From Burkholderiales bacterium (lineage in GTDB: Bacteria > Pseudomonadota > Gammaproteobacteria > Burkholderiales > Burkholderiaceae_E), in contig JAPLQF010000019.1 in NCBI GenBank assembly GCA_026399875.1, positions 143,643-207,642 of the forward strand: a stretch of DNA of 64,000 bases, in the 5' to 3' direction. Below are positions 7,564 through 17,025 of this stretch, piece after piece. Under the pieces are notes generated by a model that searched no databases, was not told the origin of the DNA, and was given only the letters and a program-made list of their open reading frames with translations. Each line of letters starts with the position of its first letter. Position 1 is the stretch's first letter. A program made the position numbers and the translations under genes.

Positions 7564-9447
7564 CTAGAGAGCATCGGCCGCAAAATCGGCCAGCCGCGAA
7601 CGCTCGCCGCGCTGCAGGGTGATGTGCCCGGCATGCGCCCAGCCCTTGAAGCGGTCGACCACATAGGTCAGGCCCGACGAGCCTTCAGTGAGATAGGGCG
7701 TATCGATCTGCGCGATGTTGCCCAGGCAGATCACCTTGGTCCCGGGGCCGGCGCGGGTGACCAGGGTCTTCATCTGCTTGGGCGTGAGGTTCTGAGCCTC
7801 ATCGATGATCAGAAACTTGTTGATGAAGGTGCGCCCCCGCATGAAGGACATCGACTTCACCTTGATGCGCGAACGAATCAGATCGGTCGCGGCAGCACGG
7901 CCCCATTCGCCGCCCGAGCCGCTGCCCTGATTGAGTACCTCGAGGTTGTCCTCGAGCGCGCCCATCCAGGGCTGCATCTTTTCTTCTTCGGTGCCGGGCA
8001 GATAGCCGATGTCTTCGCCGACCGGTACGGTGGCGCGGGTCACGATGATTTCGGAGTAGCGCTTGTGTTCGAGTGTCTGTGCAAGACCGGTCGCCAGGGC
8101 CAGCAGCGTCTTGCCGGTGCCTGCCTGCCCGAGCAGGGTCACGAAATCGATCTCCGGATTCATCAGCAGATTGAGCGCGAAATTCTGTTCCCGGTTGCGG
8201 GCGGTCAGGCCCCAGACCGCATGCTTGGGATGGCCATAGTCGCGCAGAGTCTGGAGTACCGCGGTCTTGCCATTGAGTTCCTTGACCTGAGCGGCCAGCG
8301 GCATGTCGCCGTCGATATAGACGAACTGATTGAGCATGAAGCTCGCGACTGCCGGCCCGCTGATGCGATAGAAGTTGTAGCCGCCCTGCTGCCACGATTC
8401 CATGCCCTTGCTGTGGCGTTCCCAGAAGTCGGCGGCAAGAGCGAGGGTGCCGCCATAGAGCAGATCGAGGTCATCGATGACCTGATCATTGTGATAGTCC
8501 TCGGCACGCAGGCCGAGCGCGCGGGCCTTGATCCGCATGTTGATGTCCTTGGACACCAGCACGACCTGTCGGTCAGCGAACTTGCGCTGCAGGGCTTGCA
8601 CCACGCCGAGAATCTGGTTGTCGGCCTTGCCGGCCGCCAGAGTCTCGGGAAGAGAGGTTTCGAGCGCCTGAGTCTGCAGAAAAAGGCGCCCGATCGCATC
8701 GCGGTTGCCCAATTTGTCGAGCGAGATGCCCTGCTCGATCCCCTCGTCCACATCGCCTACCAGACCGTCGAGTGAGCGGCTCACCTGGCGGGCATTGCGA
8801 GCGACCTCGGACATGCCCTTCTTGTTGTTGTCGAGTTCTTCGAGCGTCACGATCGGCAGAAAGATGTCGTGTTCCTCGAAGCGGAACAGGCTCGACGGAT
8901 CGTGCAGAAGAACGTTGGTGTCGAGCACGAAAAGCTTGATCGCATCGGGTGCGAGCGTCGCACGAGACCGTTCGGTGCGGCCGCCGCGAGCTGGCCTTGG
9001 CGTAGGCGACGCCGTCGGCACAGCAACGGTCGGGACATCGCTGCGCTCGAGGCGTGCGCCACCGGGCTGTGCTGAGCCAGCCCGGGCAGTGCGCGCCGGA
9101 CGCGCAGACGACGCGTTGTCGGCCGCTCGTGCCGACGTAATCGGAATCGGGGCCTGGCTAAGGGTTTCGAGCGGGAGGGGTGGGTTCACAACCGGGATGA
9201 TTGCCGGTGTCATCGCCGTTGCAGCCGATGGCGCAGTCATGGCCGCATTGTCGGCCTGAGCGCCAGCCGGCGAGGCCTGCAGCAGCGCCGCCTTTCGGCT
9301 CGGGCCGAGCGTCGAGACCTTCGACACGCCCGCCTGAGGCAGTGCGTCGGGTGCAGCGCGAGCTTTGGTGCGCGTGGCACGGGCCAGCGGCGCGGTGTCG
9401 AGATCGAGCAGGGTGGCTGGCTTGGTGGGCAACTTGGGCAGCGGCAT
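7564..9447 (-). CDS. PIN domain-PhoH family ATPase
   Basis: A 627-residue protein in three parts. Residues 1-165 are low-complexity, rich in Ala, Pro, Arg and Thr. Residues about 170-320 form a PIN ribonuclease domain (FVLDTNVLLHD with the acidic residue D176; later KADNQILG and VSKDINMRIKA). Residues about 400-627 form the PhoH ATPase with Walker A GQAGTGKT (440-447) and Walker B FLIIDEAQ (545-552). Family members (YlaK/PhoH2 type) act as RNA helicase/nucleases. The long disordered N-terminus is unusual, and the true start could be internal, but no later ATG has a better context. Just upstream of it, on the same strand, lies the peroxiredoxin gene. Confidence 0.85.
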   Translation of the reverse strand: MPLPKLPTKPATLLDLDTAPLARATRTKARAAPDALPQAGVSKVSTLGPSRKAALLQASPAGAQADNAAMTAPSAATAMTPAIIPVVNPPLPLETLSQAPIPITSARAADNASSARPARTARAGSAQPGGARLERSDVPTVAVPTASPTPRPARGGRTERSRATLAPDAIKLFVLDTNVLLHDPSSLFRFEEHDIFLPIVTLEELDNNKKGMSEVARNARQVSRSLDGLVGDVDEGIEQGISLDKLGNRDAIGRLFLQTQALETSLPETLAAGKADNQILGVVQALQRKFADRQVVLVSKDINMRIKARALGLRAEDYHNDQVIDDLDLLYGGTLALAADFWERHSKGMESWQQGGYNFYRISGPAVASFMLNQFVYIDGDMPLAAQVKELNGKTAVLQTLRDYGHPKHAVWGLTARNREQNFALNLLMNPEIDFVTLLGQAGTGKTLLALATGLAQTLEHKRYSEIIVTRATVPVGEDIGYLPGTEEEKMQPWMGALEDNLEVLNQGSGSGGEWGRAAATDLIRSRIKVKSMSFMRGRTFINKFLIIDEAQNLTPKQMKTLVTRAGPGTKVICLGNIAQIDTPYLTEGSSGLTYVVDRFKGWAHAGHITLQRGERSRLADFAADAL

Positions 9448-9497
9448 GTTGTGGTTTCGGCCTTATCGGGATCGATGCGCGGCGGGGCCGGGCAGGT

Positions 9498-9959
9498 TCA
9501 GAGTGATTCGATGTAGCGCAGCACCTCGGCCACATGGCCGGGAACCTTCACGCCACGCCATTCGCGCAGCAGCGTGCCATCGGCACCGATCACAAAGGTC
9601 GATCGCTCGATACCGCGAACCTGCTTGCCGTACATGTTCTTCATCTTCATCACACCGAAGCGCTCGCAGACCGCTTCGTCAGGGTCGCTGATCAGCTCGA
9701 AGGGAAAGGCCATCTTGGTCTTGAAGTTCTCGTGTGATTTCAGGCTGTCGCGCGAGATGCCGAAGACGACGCTGTTGGCCCGGGTGAAGCCGGCGATTGC
9801 ATCGCGAAAGTCGCTACCCTGGGTGGTGCAGCCCGGCGTGCTGTCTTTTGGATAGAAATAGAGCACCACGACCTTGCCGGCCTGGGCGGCGAGACTGAAA
9901 GGCTGACCAGTGGCTGCAGCGCTGAAATCGCCCACTTTTTTGCCGAGATTGACCGACAC
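9498..9959 (-). CDS. bcp: Thioredoxin-dependent peroxiredoxin, Bcp/PrxQ type
   Basis: A 153-residue AhpC/TSA-family protein with the PrxQ signature FYPKDSTPGCTTQ; the peroxidatic cysteine is C44. The resolving cysteine that many Bcp proteins carry five residues later is absent: the sequence reads PGCTTQGSDF, so this copy looks like a 1-Cys type or uses an external thiol. The only other cysteine is in AVCERFG near residue 101. It reduces hydroperoxides in the cytoplasm. It is transcribed towards the PhoH-family gene with a 50-bp gap. Confidence 0.92.
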   Translation of the reverse strand: MSVNLGKKVGDFSAAATGQPFSLAAQAGKVVVLYFYPKDSTPGCTTQGSDFRDAIAGFTRANSVVFGISRDSLKSHENFKTKMAFPFELISDPDEAVCERFGVMKMKNMYGKQVRGIERSTFVIGADGTLLREWRGVKVPGHVAEVLRYIESL

Positions 9960-10093
9960 GTTATTCGCCTTTTGCAGAGGGATCGATCGACGATAGCACA
10001 GGCCATTGACTGCCGATCGAGCCTCTGGTCGAGTCAGGCACAGCGCAGGGATTGCGGCTGACCCGGTCGCAGTTTCTGAGTCGATCGACTGTT

Positions 10094-10465
10094 TCAGACC
10101 GGCAGCAGCGCCGCCAGCACCTTGCGACCTTCTGTCATGAGAATGTTGTAGGTGCGACAGGCGGCGCCGGTATCCATCGACTCAACGCCGATCCGTCTGG
10201 CGATCAGCGCGGCGGTAAGCCTCGGATGGGCAAAGCGTTGCCGTGCCCCGGTCCCCAGCAGCACGACTTCCGGCTCGGCTGCCAGCACAGCGTCAAAATG
10301 CGAGGCCACGAGATCTTCAAATCGTGCCGGCGCCCAGGCCGAAAACGGCTTCTCGGGCATCAGCAGCAGGGCATGCTCGATGCGCTGCGCATTGACCTCG
10401 ATGAAGCCGGGGCCGTAGGCCGTGATGGTGTTCAGGACCGATGGTCGGTTCGGATGGAGTTTCAT
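10094..10465 (-). CDS. Mth938-like domain protein (DUF498/COG3737)
   Basis: A 123-residue protein starting [25 protein letters not shown]. The conserved elements are [15 protein letters not shown] and a late [30 protein letters not shown], which match the Mth938-like fold also found in mitochondrial complex I assembly factor NDUFAF3. The bacterial role is not established. I chose the ATG at 10465 over one five codons upstream because the family usually begins close to MKL. It is divergent from alaC, with 87 bp between starts. A complex I operon exists 28 kb away, but no link can be inferred from position. Confidence 0.8.
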   Translation of the reverse strand: MKLHPNRPSVLNTITAYGPGFIEVNAQRIEHALLLMPEKPFSAWAPARFEDLVASHFDAVLAAEPEVVLLGTGARQRFAHPRLTAALIARRIGVESMDTGAACRTYNILMTEGRKVLAALLPV

Positions 10466-10552
10466 TTTCTGATTAGGCAAATACGCTACATTAGCGGTTT
10501 ATCAACGAGCAGTGCGGTCTCTCTGATTGCCGGCGCTCGAGCAGGAATCCCC

Positions 10553-11761
10553 ATGAGCGCAGAGCGCGATTTCTCCCGCATACGTCGGCTTCCTCCCTAC
10601 GTCTTCAATATCACGGCCGAGCTCAAGATGGCCGCCAGACGTCGTGGCGAAGACATCATTGATATGAGCATGGGCAACCCGGACGGCCCCACGCCCCAGC
10701 ATATCGTCGACAAGCTGGTCGAAGCCTCGACCCGGCAGGATACCCATGGCTATTCGGTCTCCAAGGGCATCCCGCGCCTGCGGCGTGCGATCACCGACTG
10801 GTACCAGCGCCGATATGCGGTCGAACTCGATCCCGACTCCGAGGCGATCGTGACCATCGGCTCCAAGGAAGGCCTGGCGCATCTGATGCTTGCCACCCTC
10901 GATCGCGGCGATACCGTGCTGGTGCCCAACCCGAGCTACCCGATCCACATCTACGGTGCAGTCATTGCCGGTGCTGATATCCGCTCGGTGCGCATGACCC
11001 CGGGCATCGACTTCTTCGACGAGCTCGAGCGCGCGATCAGAGAGTCCTTCCCCAAGCCCAAGATGATGATCCTGGGCTTTCCGAGCAATCCGACCGCCCA
11101 GTGCGTCGATCTCGACTTTTTCGAGCGGGTGGTCGCGCTTGCCCGCCAGCACGACATTCTGGTGGTCCACGACCTCGCTTATGCCGACATCACCTTCGAT
11201 GGCTACAAGGCGCCCTCGATCATGCAGGTGCCGGGTGCCCGCGATGTCGCGGTCGAGTTCTTCACCATGAGCAAGAGCTACAACATGGCCGGTTGGCGAA
11301 TCGGCTTCATGGTCGGCAACAAGGACCTTGTGCATGCGCTGGCGCGCATCAAGAGCTATCACGACTACGGCACCTTCACCCCGATCCAGGTCGCGTCCAT
11401 CGCTGCGCTCGATGGCCCTCAGGACTGCGTCGAGGAAATCCGCCTCACCTATCAGAGCCGCCGCGACGTGCTGGCCAAGGGTCTGCTCGAGGCCGGCTGG
11501 GATGTCGAGATTCCCAAGGCCTCGATGTATATCTGGGCCGAGATCCCCGAGCCCTATCGGGCTGCCGGTTCGCTCGAGTTTGCCAAGCGGATGCTGGCCG
11601 ATGCCAAGGTCGCGGTATCGCCCGGCATCGGTTTTGGCGATTACGGCGACAGTCATGTGCGTTTTGCACTCATTGAAAACGAGCAGCGTATCCGCCAGGC
11701 GGTGCGTGGCATCAAGGAGATGTTCCGCAAGGACGGCCTGATGCCCAAGGCTGCTGCCTGA
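10553..11761 (+). CDS. alaC: Alanine transaminase-type class I/II aminotransferase (AlaC)
   Basis: A 402-residue PLP-dependent aminotransferase beginning [20 protein letters not shown], characteristic of the AlaC/YfdZ group. The Schiff-base lysine is K241 in [14 protein letters not shown], and GFPSNPTAQ carries the conserved Asn-Pro pair. It interconverts pyruvate and alanine using glutamate; specificity is inferred from family. The frame is open far upstream, but the ATG at 10553 is the one that matches the family. It is followed directly by hom and thrC, giving the alaC-hom-thrC order common in Burkholderiales. Confidence 0.92.
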   Translation: MSAERDFSRIRRLPPYVFNITAELKMAARRRGEDIIDMSMGNPDGPTPQHIVDKLVEASTRQDTHGYSVSKGIPRLRRAITDWYQRRYAVELDPDSEAIVTIGSKEGLAHLMLATLDRGDTVLVPNPSYPIHIYGAVIAGADIRSVRMTPGIDFFDELERAIRESFPKPKMMILGFPSNPTAQCVDLDFFERVVALARQHDILVVHDLAYADITFDGYKAPSIMQVPGARDVAVEFFTMSKSYNMAGWRIGFMVGNKDLVHALARIKSYHDYGTFTPIQVASIAALDGPQDCVEEIRLTYQSRRDVLAKGLLEAGWDVEIPKASMYIWAEIPEPYRAAGSLEFAKRMLADAKVAVSPGIGFGDYGDSHVRFALIENEQRIRQAVRGIKEMFRKDGLMPKAAA

Positions 11762-11770
11762 GGAGTGGTG

Positions 11771-13138
11771 ATGACGGTTTCTTCGGGCGGGGCAAGCTCT
11801 TTCGGCGCCTCCAGGCTGGGTCCGGTGCATGTGGGCCTGCTGGGCATCGGCACGGTCGGTGCCGGTACCTTCAACGTGCTGTCGCGCAATCAGCATGAAA
11901 TCACCCGGCGTGCCGGGCGCGGCATCGAGATTGCAGCGGTGGCCGACCTCGACACCGCGAGGGCGCGCAGCCTGATTGGCGAGGGTGCGACGGATGCGGT
12001 CCGGGTCACCGACGACGCCTTCTCGGTGGTTCGCGATCCGACGATCGATGTGGTGGTCGAGCTGATCGGCGGCTACGGCATCGCCCTGAAGCTGGTCCTG
12101 GAAGCGATCGCTCACGGCAAGCATGTGGTGACCGCCAACAAGGCGCTGCTGGCCGTCCATGGCAACGAGATCTTTGCGGCCGCGCGCGAAAAGGGTGTGA
12201 TGGTTGCTTTCGAGGCGGCGGTCGCAGGCGGCATTCCGATCATCAAGGCGCTGCGCGAGGGGCTGACCGCCAATCGCATCGACTGGATTGCCGGGATCAT
12301 CAACGGGACGACCAATTTCATCCTGTCGGAGATGCGCGACAAAGGTTCGTCCTTCGAGGCTGTTCTGAAAGAGGCCCAGCAACTGGGCTATGCCGAGGCC
12401 GATCCCACGTTCGACATCGAAGGCATCGATGCGGCCCACAAAGTCACCATCATGTCGGCGATTGCCTTCGGCATTCCGGTGCAGTTCGAGCGCGCTCATG
12501 TCGAGGGCATCTCCTCGCTGCAGGCCACTGACATCCGTTATGCCGAACAACTCGGCTATCGCATCAAGCTGCTGGGCATCACACGTCGGCGCGAGCATGG
12601 CATCGAGCTGCGCGTGCATCCCACGCTCATTCCGGCGCGCCGTCTGATCGCCAATGTCGAAGGCGCCATGAACGCGGTCTGGGTCAAGGGTGATGCGGTG
12701 GGGCACACCATGTATTACGGCAAAGGCGCCGGTGCCGAGCCAACCGCCAGCGCGGTCATTGCCGATCTGGTCGATGTGACCCGCACACTCACCGTCGATC
12801 CGGGCAATCGCGTGCCGCATCTGGCCTTTCAGCCCGATGCGATGGCCGATCTGCCCATTTTGCCGATCAGCGAGGTCGAGAGCGCCTACTACCTGCGTCT
12901 GCGGGTGGCTGATGAACCGGGTGTGCTGGCCGATATCACCCGGATCCTGGCCGATGCCCAGATCTCGATTGATGCCGTGCTGCAGCGTGAGCCGGGCGAG
13001 GGCGAACATCAGACCGACATCATCCTGCTCACGCATGTGACCGTCGAAAAGCAATGCGATCAGGCGATCGCCCGCATCGAGGCCTTGTCGACCGTGGTGT
13101 CCAAGGCCACCCGGATCCGCCTCGAAGACCTCAACTGA
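11771..13138 (+). CDS. hom: Homoserine dehydrogenase
   Basis: A 455-residue monofunctional homoserine dehydrogenase. The N-terminal Rossmann motif is GLLGIGTVGAGT, the substrate domain includes GIINGTTNFIL and AEADPTFDIEGIDAAHK, and the C-terminal ACT domain begins near YYLRLRVADEPGVLADIT, which in this family senses threonine. It reduces aspartate semialdehyde to homoserine, the branch point to threonine and methionine. GAGGAGTGGTG precedes the ATG at 11771; two in-frame GTG codons directly upstream are alternatives. Its stop overlaps the start of thrC, which uses its product after phosphorylation. Confidence 0.97.
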   Translation: MTVSSGGASSFGASRLGPVHVGLLGIGTVGAGTFNVLSRNQHEITRRAGRGIEIAAVADLDTARARSLIGEGATDAVRVTDDAFSVVRDPTIDVVVELIGGYGIALKLVLEAIAHGKHVVTANKALLAVHGNEIFAAAREKGVMVAFEAAVAGGIPIIKALREGLTANRIDWIAGIINGTTNFILSEMRDKGSSFEAVLKEAQQLGYAEADPTFDIEGIDAAHKVTIMSAIAFGIPVQFERAHVEGISSLQATDIRYAEQLGYRIKLLGITRRREHGIELRVHPTLIPARRLIANVEGAMNAVWVKGDAVGHTMYYGKGAGAEPTASAVIADLVDVTRTLTVDPGNRVPHLAFQPDAMADLPILPISEVESAYYLRLRVADEPGVLADITRILADAQISIDAVLQREPGEGEHQTDIILLTHVTVEKQCDQAIARIEALSTVVSKATRIRLEDLN

Positions 13139-14547
13139 TGCGCTATTTCTCGACTCGTGGCGGCATGCCCGCTCAGCGCTTCAGCGACATCCTGCTGGGC
13201 GGCCTGGCACCAGACGGCGGCCTGGTGGTGCCCGAGCGTTATCCGCTGATCGATGCGGCAACGCTCGAGCGCTGGCGAGCATTGCCTTACGCCGATCTCG
13301 CCTTCGTGCTGCTGCGTCTGTACTGCGACGATATTCCCGACGCCGATCTGCACGAGCTGGTTCGCCGCACCTATACCCCGCAGGTTTTCGGCACAGCCGA
13401 GATCGTGCCTCTGCGAACGCTCGAACCCGATCTGCATCTGCTACGGCTGTCCAATGGCCCGACCCTGGCCTTCAAGGATGTCGCGATGCAGCTGCTCGGC
13501 AATCTCTTTGAGTATGTGCTTGCGCGCGATGGGCGGGCGCTCAACATTCTGGGTGCCACCTCGGGTGATACCGGCAGCGCGGCCGAATACGCCATGCGCG
13601 GGCGCAAGGGCATCCGTGTGTTCATGCTCTCGCCAGATGGGCGCATGAGCCCGTTTCAGGCCGCGCAGATGTTTTCGCTTCGCGATGACAACATCTTCAA
13701 CATCGCGGTCGACGGCGTTTTCGATGACTGTCAGGACATGGTCAAAGCGGTTTCCAACGATCTGTCCTTCAAGTCGCGCCATGCCATCGGGACGGTCAAT
13801 TCGATCAACTGGGGCCGCATCATTGCCCAGGTGGTCTACTACTTCAAAGCCTGGTTTGCCGTCACCCGCGACGCACCGCAGCCGGTGTCTTTCACCGTGC
13901 CAAGCGGTAATTTCGGCAATGTCCTGGCCGGGCATATTGCGCGGCGCATGGGCCTGCCGATCCGGCGCCTGGTGGTCGCGACCAATGAGAATGACGTGCT
14001 CGACGAATTCTTCCGGACCGGCATCTATCGTCCGCGACGCACCGCCGATACTTTTCAGACCAGCAGCCCGTCGATGGACATCTCCAAAGCCTCCAATTTC
14101 GAGCGCTTTGTCTGGGACCTGGTCGATCGCGACGGCGCGCGCGTGGCAGCACTGTGGCGCGAGGTCGATGAGCGCGGCGCATTCGATCTGGCCAGCACCG
14201 GCGAATTCGCCCGCATCGCCGACTTCGGCTTTGTCTCGGGATCCAGCAGTCATGCGCGTCGCATCAGCACGATCCGTGAGGTCGAGCGCCGATATGGCGA
14301 GGTGGTCGATCCGCATACCGCAGACGGCCTGGCGGTGGCGCAGGCCTGGCGTGAGCCCGGTGTGCCGATGATCTGCCTCGAGACCGCCCTGCCGGCCAAG
14401 TTTGCGCAGATCATCGTCGAGGCACTCGGCCATGGTCCGAGGCGTCCTGGGGCCTACGACGGTATCGAGGAGGCTGCCCAGCGCTTTACGCGCATGCCCG
14501 CCGATGTCGGCATGCTCAAGCAGTACATCGCGGCACGCGTGACCTGA
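13138..14547 (+). CDS. thrC: Threonine synthase
   Basis: A 469-residue PLP enzyme that converts O-phosphohomoserine to threonine. The PLP lysine is K113 in NGPTLAFKDVAMQ, and the phosphate-binding loop is GATSGDTGSAA. The N-terminus MRYFSTRGGMPAQRFSDILLGGLAPDGGL is typical of the longer (type 2) threonine synthases of proteobacteria. The start codon shares a base with the hom stop (TGATG), so the two are translationally coupled. No homoserine kinase gene is present in the window. Confidence 0.97.
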   Translation: MRYFSTRGGMPAQRFSDILLGGLAPDGGLVVPERYPLIDAATLERWRALPYADLAFVLLRLYCDDIPDADLHELVRRTYTPQVFGTAEIVPLRTLEPDLHLLRLSNGPTLAFKDVAMQLLGNLFEYVLARDGRALNILGATSGDTGSAAEYAMRGRKGIRVFMLSPDGRMSPFQAAQMFSLRDDNIFNIAVDGVFDDCQDMVKAVSNDLSFKSRHAIGTVNSINWGRIIAQVVYYFKAWFAVTRDAPQPVSFTVPSGNFGNVLAGHIARRMGLPIRRLVVATNENDVLDEFFRTGIYRPRRTADTFQTSSPSMDISKASNFERFVWDLVDRDGARVAALWREVDERGAFDLASTGEFARIADFGFVSGSSSHARRISTIREVERRYGEVVDPHTADGLAVAQAWREPGVPMICLETALPAKFAQIIVEALGHGPRRPGAYDGIEEAAQRFTRMPADVGMLKQYIAARVT

Positions 14548-14550
14548 GCA

Positions 14551-15066
14551 ATGCGCGCCTTCGGGTTCGCCGGTTTCTCGGGCGCAGGCAAGACCACGCT
14601 CATCGAATGTCTGATTCCGCGGCTGGTGGCGGCTGGTCTGCGTGTGTCGCTGATCAAGCATGCCCATCATCGCTTCGATATCGACAAGCCCGGCAAGGAC
14701 TCCTGGCGTCATCGTGAAGCCGGCGCCAGTGAGGTGCTGATCGCCTCCGATCAGCGCTGGGCCCTCATGCATGAATTGCGCGGCGAGCCTGAGCCCGATC
14801 TGGGGGCGCTCATGCAGCACTTGTCGCCCTGCGATCTGGTGCTGATCGAGGGCTACAAGCGGGCGAGTATTCCCAAGCTTGAAGTTCATCGGCCCGAACT
14901 GGGCAAGCCGCTGCTGTCGCCCCAGGACCCGGATATCGTGGCATTGGCGAGCGATGTGCAGATCGATTCCGCACTGCCCCAGTTCAGGCTCAGCGACTAT
15001 GATGCCATCACAGCCTTCGTGATCCGCGAGGCCACTTCGCAGAGCCGGTATCCCCTTCAGTCATGA
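14551..15066 (+). CDS. mobB: Molybdopterin-guanine dinucleotide biosynthesis adaptor MobB
   Basis: A 171-residue GTP-binding protein with a P-loop at residues 6-15 (GFSGAGKTTL) and the conserved KHAHHRFDIDKPGKDSWRHREAG segment. MobB assists MobA in attaching GMP to the molybdenum cofactor for bis-MGD enzymes; it is dispensable in E. coli. It begins three bases after the thrC stop and overlaps the moeA start, so it joins the threonine genes to the molybdenum cofactor genes in one transcription unit. mobA is not in the window. Confidence 0.93.
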   Translation: MRAFGFAGFSGAGKTTLIECLIPRLVAAGLRVSLIKHAHHRFDIDKPGKDSWRHREAGASEVLIASDQRWALMHELRGEPEPDLGALMQHLSPCDLVLIEGYKRASIPKLEVHRPELGKPLLSPQDPDIVALASDVQIDSALPQFRLSDYDAITAFVIREATSQSRYPLQS

Positions 15067-16292
15067 ACCGTCCCGCATTGCTCGACTTCGATGAGGCGAG
15101 GCGCCAGCTCCTCGAACTGGCCCAGCCGCTGGCGCTGCGCGAGGGCGATTTCGAGGATTTGCCGACGAACGACGCCCTCGACCGGGTGCTCGCGCGGGAT
15201 CAGGTCTCAACGCTCGACGTCCCGCCGATGGACAACTCGCAGATGGACGGCTACGCGGTGCGCGCCGCCGATCTGGTTGCCGGTCAGCCAATGGCGGTCT
15301 CCCAGCGCATTGCCGCGGGGGAGGTTGCCGCGCCGCTTGCAGCCGGTACCGCTGCCCGGATTTTCACTGGTGCGATGGTGCCGGCAGGCGCTGATGCGGT
15401 GATCATGCAGGAGCAGGCGGTGCTCGACGGTGGGCAGGTTCGCTTCGACATCCTGCCGGCGGCCGGCGACTGGATCCGCCGCACAGGCGAAGACATTCGC
15501 CGCGACAGTGTCGTGCTCACCGCCGGGACCCGGCTCACGCCGCAGGCGCTCGGGCTTGCCGCCTCGGTCGGACTGGCAATGTTGCCGGTGCGCCCGAGAC
15601 TGCGGGTCGCGTGTTTTTTCACCGGCGACGAGCTCGCGATGCCTGGCGAGACGCTTGCACCGGGCGCGATCTACAACTCCAATCGATTCGTGCTGGTGGC
15701 GCTGCTGCGCAGGCTCGGTTGCGATGTCACCGATCTCGGAATCGTGCCCGATTCGCTCGACGCCACCCGCAGCGCGCTGCGCGAGGCGGCTCGCCGCTGC
15801 GATCTGATCGTCACCTCAGGCGGCATGTCGGTCGGTGAGGAGGATCATGTGCGCCCGGCGCTTGAGGCCGAAGGGTCGCTGCGCACCTGGCAGATCGCGA
15901 TCAAACCCGGCAAGCCGCTCGCCTGGGGCGCGGTGCGTCGCGCCGACGGCGGCTCTGCCCATTTCATCGGCCTGCCCGGCAACCCGGTCTCAAGCTTCGT
16001 CACTTTTCTGCTCTTCGTGAGGCCCTTCATCCTGCGACTGCAGGGGGCCACCGACCGCCTGCCCAGGCCAATCGCAGTTCGTGCCGATTTCGACTGGCCC
16101 AAACCCGATCGGCGCCGAGAGTTCCTGCGGGTGCGCTTCAATCAGGCCGGTGGACTCGATCTCTTTGCGAATCAGGGCTCGGGCGTGCTGACCTCGACGG
16201 TCTGGGCCGACGGCCTGATCGACAATCCGCCGCTGCAGGCGATCCGCCGCGGTGATCTGGTGGCTTTTCTGCCGATGGAGGGCCTGCTGTGA
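15063..16292 (+). CDS. moeA: Molybdopterin molybdenumtransferase MoeA
   Basis: A 409-residue protein. MoeA inserts molybdate into adenylylated molybdopterin. Visible family motifs are PPMDNSQMDGYAVRA near the N-terminus, GAMVPAGADAVIMQEQ, the MPT-binding GAIYNSNRF and TSGGMSVGEEDHV, and the GLPGNPVS loop. The C-terminal domain is complete. The ATG overlaps the end of mobB by four bases and the stop overlaps the moaD GTG start by four bases, so the three genes are coupled. Confidence 0.96.
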   Translation: MNRPALLDFDEARRQLLELAQPLALREGDFEDLPTNDALDRVLARDQVSTLDVPPMDNSQMDGYAVRAADLVAGQPMAVSQRIAAGEVAAPLAAGTAARIFTGAMVPAGADAVIMQEQAVLDGGQVRFDILPAAGDWIRRTGEDIRRDSVVLTAGTRLTPQALGLAASVGLAMLPVRPRLRVACFFTGDELAMPGETLAPGAIYNSNRFVLVALLRRLGCDVTDLGIVPDSLDATRSALREAARRCDLIVTSGGMSVGEEDHVRPALEAEGSLRTWQIAIKPGKPLAWGAVRRADGGSAHFIGLPGNPVSSFVTFLLFVRPFILRLQGATDRLPRPIAVRADFDWPKPDRRREFLRVRFNQAGGLDLFANQGSGVLTSTVWADGLIDNPPLQAIRRGDLVAFLPMEGLL

Positions 16293-16546
16293 AGGTGGCT
16301 GTCCTTTACTTCGCGAGCCTGCGCGAAACCCTGGGCCTGGGGCGCGAGCAGCTCGATCTGCCGGGGTCGGTTGCAACCGCAGCCGACTTGCGCGCGCATC
16401 TTTGTGCCCGAGGGGGTGTCTGGGCGAAGGCCCTGGCCGAGGGGGCTGCGGTGCGGGTGGCCATCGATCAAACGGTGGCCTTGCCTGAAACGCTGCTGCA
16501 CGAGGGCGCCGAAGTCGCCTTCTTTCCGCCGGTGACCGGCGGCTGA
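16289..16546 (+). CDS. moaD: Molybdopterin synthase small subunit MoaD
   Basis: An 85-residue ubiquitin-fold protein that ends in the essential Gly-Gly (FFPPVTGG). Its C-terminus is thiocarboxylated by MoeB and supplies sulfur to precursor Z within MoaE. It starts with GTG at 16289, overlapping the moeA stop. The N-terminus MKVAVLYFASLRETLG is typical. The catalytic partner moaE follows 20 bp downstream. Confidence 0.95.
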   Translation: MKVAVLYFASLRETLGLGREQLDLPGSVATAADLRAHLCARGGVWAKALAEGAAVRVAIDQTVALPETLLHEGAEVAFFPPVTGG

Positions 16547-16566
16547 TCGGCTGACAACGGCCCGCT

Positions 16567-17025
16567 ATGCCTGTCCGCATCCAGACCGAAGACTTCGATC
16601 TGAGCACCGAGATTGCGGCCTTGCGTGCAGGGCGTGCCGGCGTCGGTGCGGTAGTGAGCTTCGTCGGCACGGTGCGCGACATCAATCAGGGCACTGGCGT
16701 ATCGTCGCTCACGCTCGAGCACTATCCGGGCATGACCGACAAGTCGCTGCAGGAAATCGTCGCTCAGGCGAAATCGCGCTGGCAGCTTGACGAGGTGCTG
16801 GTGATCCATCGTGTCGGCCCGCTGCTTCCCCTTGAGCAGATCGTTCTGGTGGCGGTGAGTTCTGCCCACCGAGGCGAGGCATTCGAAGCCTGCGAGTTCG
16901 TGATGGACTGGCTCAAGACCCGGGCGCCCTTCTGGAAGAAGGAAGCCACCCCGCAAGGCGAGCGATGGGTCGATGCGCGCGAGTCCGACGATGCGGCGGC
17001 GGCCCGCTGGGGACGGCCCGAGTGA
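16567..17025 (+). CDS. moaE: Molybdopterin synthase catalytic subunit MoaE
   Basis: A 152-residue protein with the MoaE core: GAVVSFVGTVRD, LTLEHYPGMTDK, the VIHRVGPLLPLEQIVLVAVSSAHR segment and the active-site stretch LKTRAPFWKKE, whose lysines contact the substrate and the MoaD tail. Together MoaD and MoaE make molybdopterin from cyclic pyranopterin. The stop codon overlaps a GTG start for the next gene, crcB. Confidence 0.96.
   Translation: MPVRIQTEDFDLSTEIAALRAGRAGVGAVVSFVGTVRDINQGTGVSSLTLEHYPGMTDKSLQEIVAQAKSRWQLDEVLVIHRVGPLLPLEQIVLVAVSSAHRGEAFEACEFVMDWLKTRAPFWKKEATPQGERWVDARESDDAAAARWGRPE

Noticed and set aside
10502..13054. An 850-codon open frame on the minus strand across alaC and hom
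   Set aside because: It is the antisense shadow of two confidently identified genes, with His/Asp/Arg-rich low-quality composition and no family motifs.
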